DNA of 64,000 bases, from NCBI RefSeq assembly GCF_001439785.1, contig NZ_JYLI01000007.1, positions 1 through 64,000 on the forward strand, in the 5' to 3' direction. A program made the translations under genes and the position numbers. Of the stretch, positions 63,296 through 64,000 are shown in pieces. This stretch comes from Pseudomonas poae (GTDB taxonomy: Bacteria > Pseudomonadota > Gammaproteobacteria > Pseudomonadales > Pseudomonadaceae). Each line of letters starts with the position of its first letter. Position 1 is the first letter of the stretch. Under the pieces are notes generated by a model that made no database searches, had not been told where the DNA came from, and saw only the letters and a list, made by a program, of their open reading frames with translations.

Positions 63296-64000
63296 TTAGA
63301 AAAACTTCACCAGCGCCATGGTCAGCTCATTGGAGCGAGGCAGGTTGGCGCTGCGGTAGTAGTCGAAGTTCAGATTGGCGGACAGGTAGAACCCTTGTTG
63401 GGCAAACCCGGTGTACGTCATGGACGGGCCGATTTTTCCAACCCGCGTTTCATCGAAGTCAGACGCGGCGGTGTTGTTGATGTGATAAACGTGATGCACG
63501 CCCAGCCATAAATCGTCGGTGACCAGGTAGCCGGCCGCGACATTGGCCAGCCACAGGCTGACGCCGCCACGCAGGCGTTGCGGATCGCCCGTGCCAAAGT
63601 CGGTGGCATTGCGGTTACGCGCGGCGTAATGAATGCCGGCAGGTGTGAAGGTGACCGCAAAGCGCCCGACGCGCAGATAGTTGGCGAGGCTGAAGCTCAC
63701 GGCATAGCGGTTGGCGAAGGCGCCGTAGCCGGCAATCTCGTCATTGCCATTGGGGAATTCGACCATCAGGGTCGGGTTGGTCCAAAAGGTGGTGTAGTCG
63801 TCTGATCCGTACGCGCTGGTCGGTTCGACTACGTTGTAGTAATAGGAAAATCCAAGATTGGGAGAAGCAATCCCCCAGGGGCTGGCTTCCCGGGCGTTCT
63901 TGTTGCTGGCATAGCCCGGAATCGCGCCGACCCAGAACTGCAACTGGTCACGCGTTGTGTCGGTGAAGCCGGTTTCGGAGAAGTACGCCAGCACGGTATT
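63296..64000 (-). CDS. Outer-membrane channel of the phenol-MetA/SphA type (partial)
   Basis: C-terminal 235 residues of a beta-barrel of the same family as the protein at 12509; the frame stays open to the right edge, so the start and signal peptide lie outside. Aromatic-rich alternating strands and a terminal MALVKFF fit outer-membrane insertion. Last gene of the racemase-permease-channel set in this window. Confidence 0.78.
   Translation of the reverse strand, partial: NTVLAYFSETGFTDTTRDQLQFWVGAIPGYASNKNAREASPWGIASPNLGFSYYYNVVEPTSAYGSDDYTTFWTNPTLMVEFPNGNDEIAGYGAFANRYAVSFSLANYLRVGRFAVTFTPAGIHYAARNRNATDFGTGDPQRLRGGVSLWLANVAAGYLVTDDLWLGVHHVYHINNTAASDFDETRVGKIGPSMTYTGFAQQGFYLSANLNFDYYRSANLPRSNELTMALVKFF

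Overview
The window looks like a Pseudomonas chromosome of the fluorescens/putida type. Evidence is the gene families present (XenA-like ene-reductase, MHS permeases, NemR/NemA pair, pxp and otn operons), GC-rich codon use in the right half, and Pseudomonas-style IS66, IS3, IS5 and IS1182 elements. No rRNA, tRNA or CRISPR array was seen.

The left 36 kb is an accessory island. It opens with the 3' end of an IS3-family element, a HAD phosphatase gene and an IS66-family element. Next comes a visibly more AT-rich block (about 3.8-16.5 kb) with a complete 2-aminophenol meta-cleavage pathway in the gene order known as amnBACFEDHG. It sits behind a divergent MarR regulator and an extra RidA-type gene at the head of the operon. 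Ring cleavage (AmnBA), dehydrogenation (AmnC), deamination (AmnD), decarboxylation (AmnE), hydration (AmnF), aldol cleavage (AmnG) and acylating dehydrogenation (AmnH) would convert 2-aminophenol to pyruvate and acetyl-CoA. Downstream are an outer-membrane channel of the phenol-MetA type, two arylformamidase-like alpha/beta hydrolases and, between them, an MBL-fold enzyme of the N-acyl-homoserine-lactonase family. I propose that these act upstream of AmnBA and release 2-aminophenol from a cyclic carbamate or anilide such as benzoxazolinone. An EmrAB/OprM-type tripartite pump with a LysR regulator and a XenA-like reductase follow on the opposite strand, then a DUF1330 gene and a TetR/DoxX pair with clear operators.

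From 24.7 to 36 kb the island is a graveyard: a 4-oxalocrotonate-tautomerase gene broken in an A7 run, a frameshifted amidohydrolase remnant, a truncated OST-HTH gene, a decayed IS3 element, an SDR/TetR cassette bounded by 14-nt direct repeats and next to an IS5 fragment, and an intact-looking IS1182 with a TTCG target duplication. A 35-residue stub of a tyrosine-integrase N-terminus at 35.8 kb probably marks the island end. Functional genes here include mdaB, an F420-reductase-like gene with its divergent LysR, and an ABM-domain monooxygenase.

From about 36 kb to the end the DNA resembles ordinary Pseudomonas chromosome: a diguanylate cyclase, 5-oxoprolinase genes (pxpBCA) with an MHS permease, a VOC protein, two overlapping LysR genes facing an Old Yellow Enzyme gene, a DeoR regulator, the L-threonate/erythronate operon (ltnD-otnK-otnC-gntP-otnI), several TetR-controlled redox genes including nemR/nemA with duplicated operators, and a racemase/MFS/porin set. 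The most unusual single gene is at 58995-60971: a pepsin-like aspartic protease domain followed by two avidin-like domains in one polypeptide.
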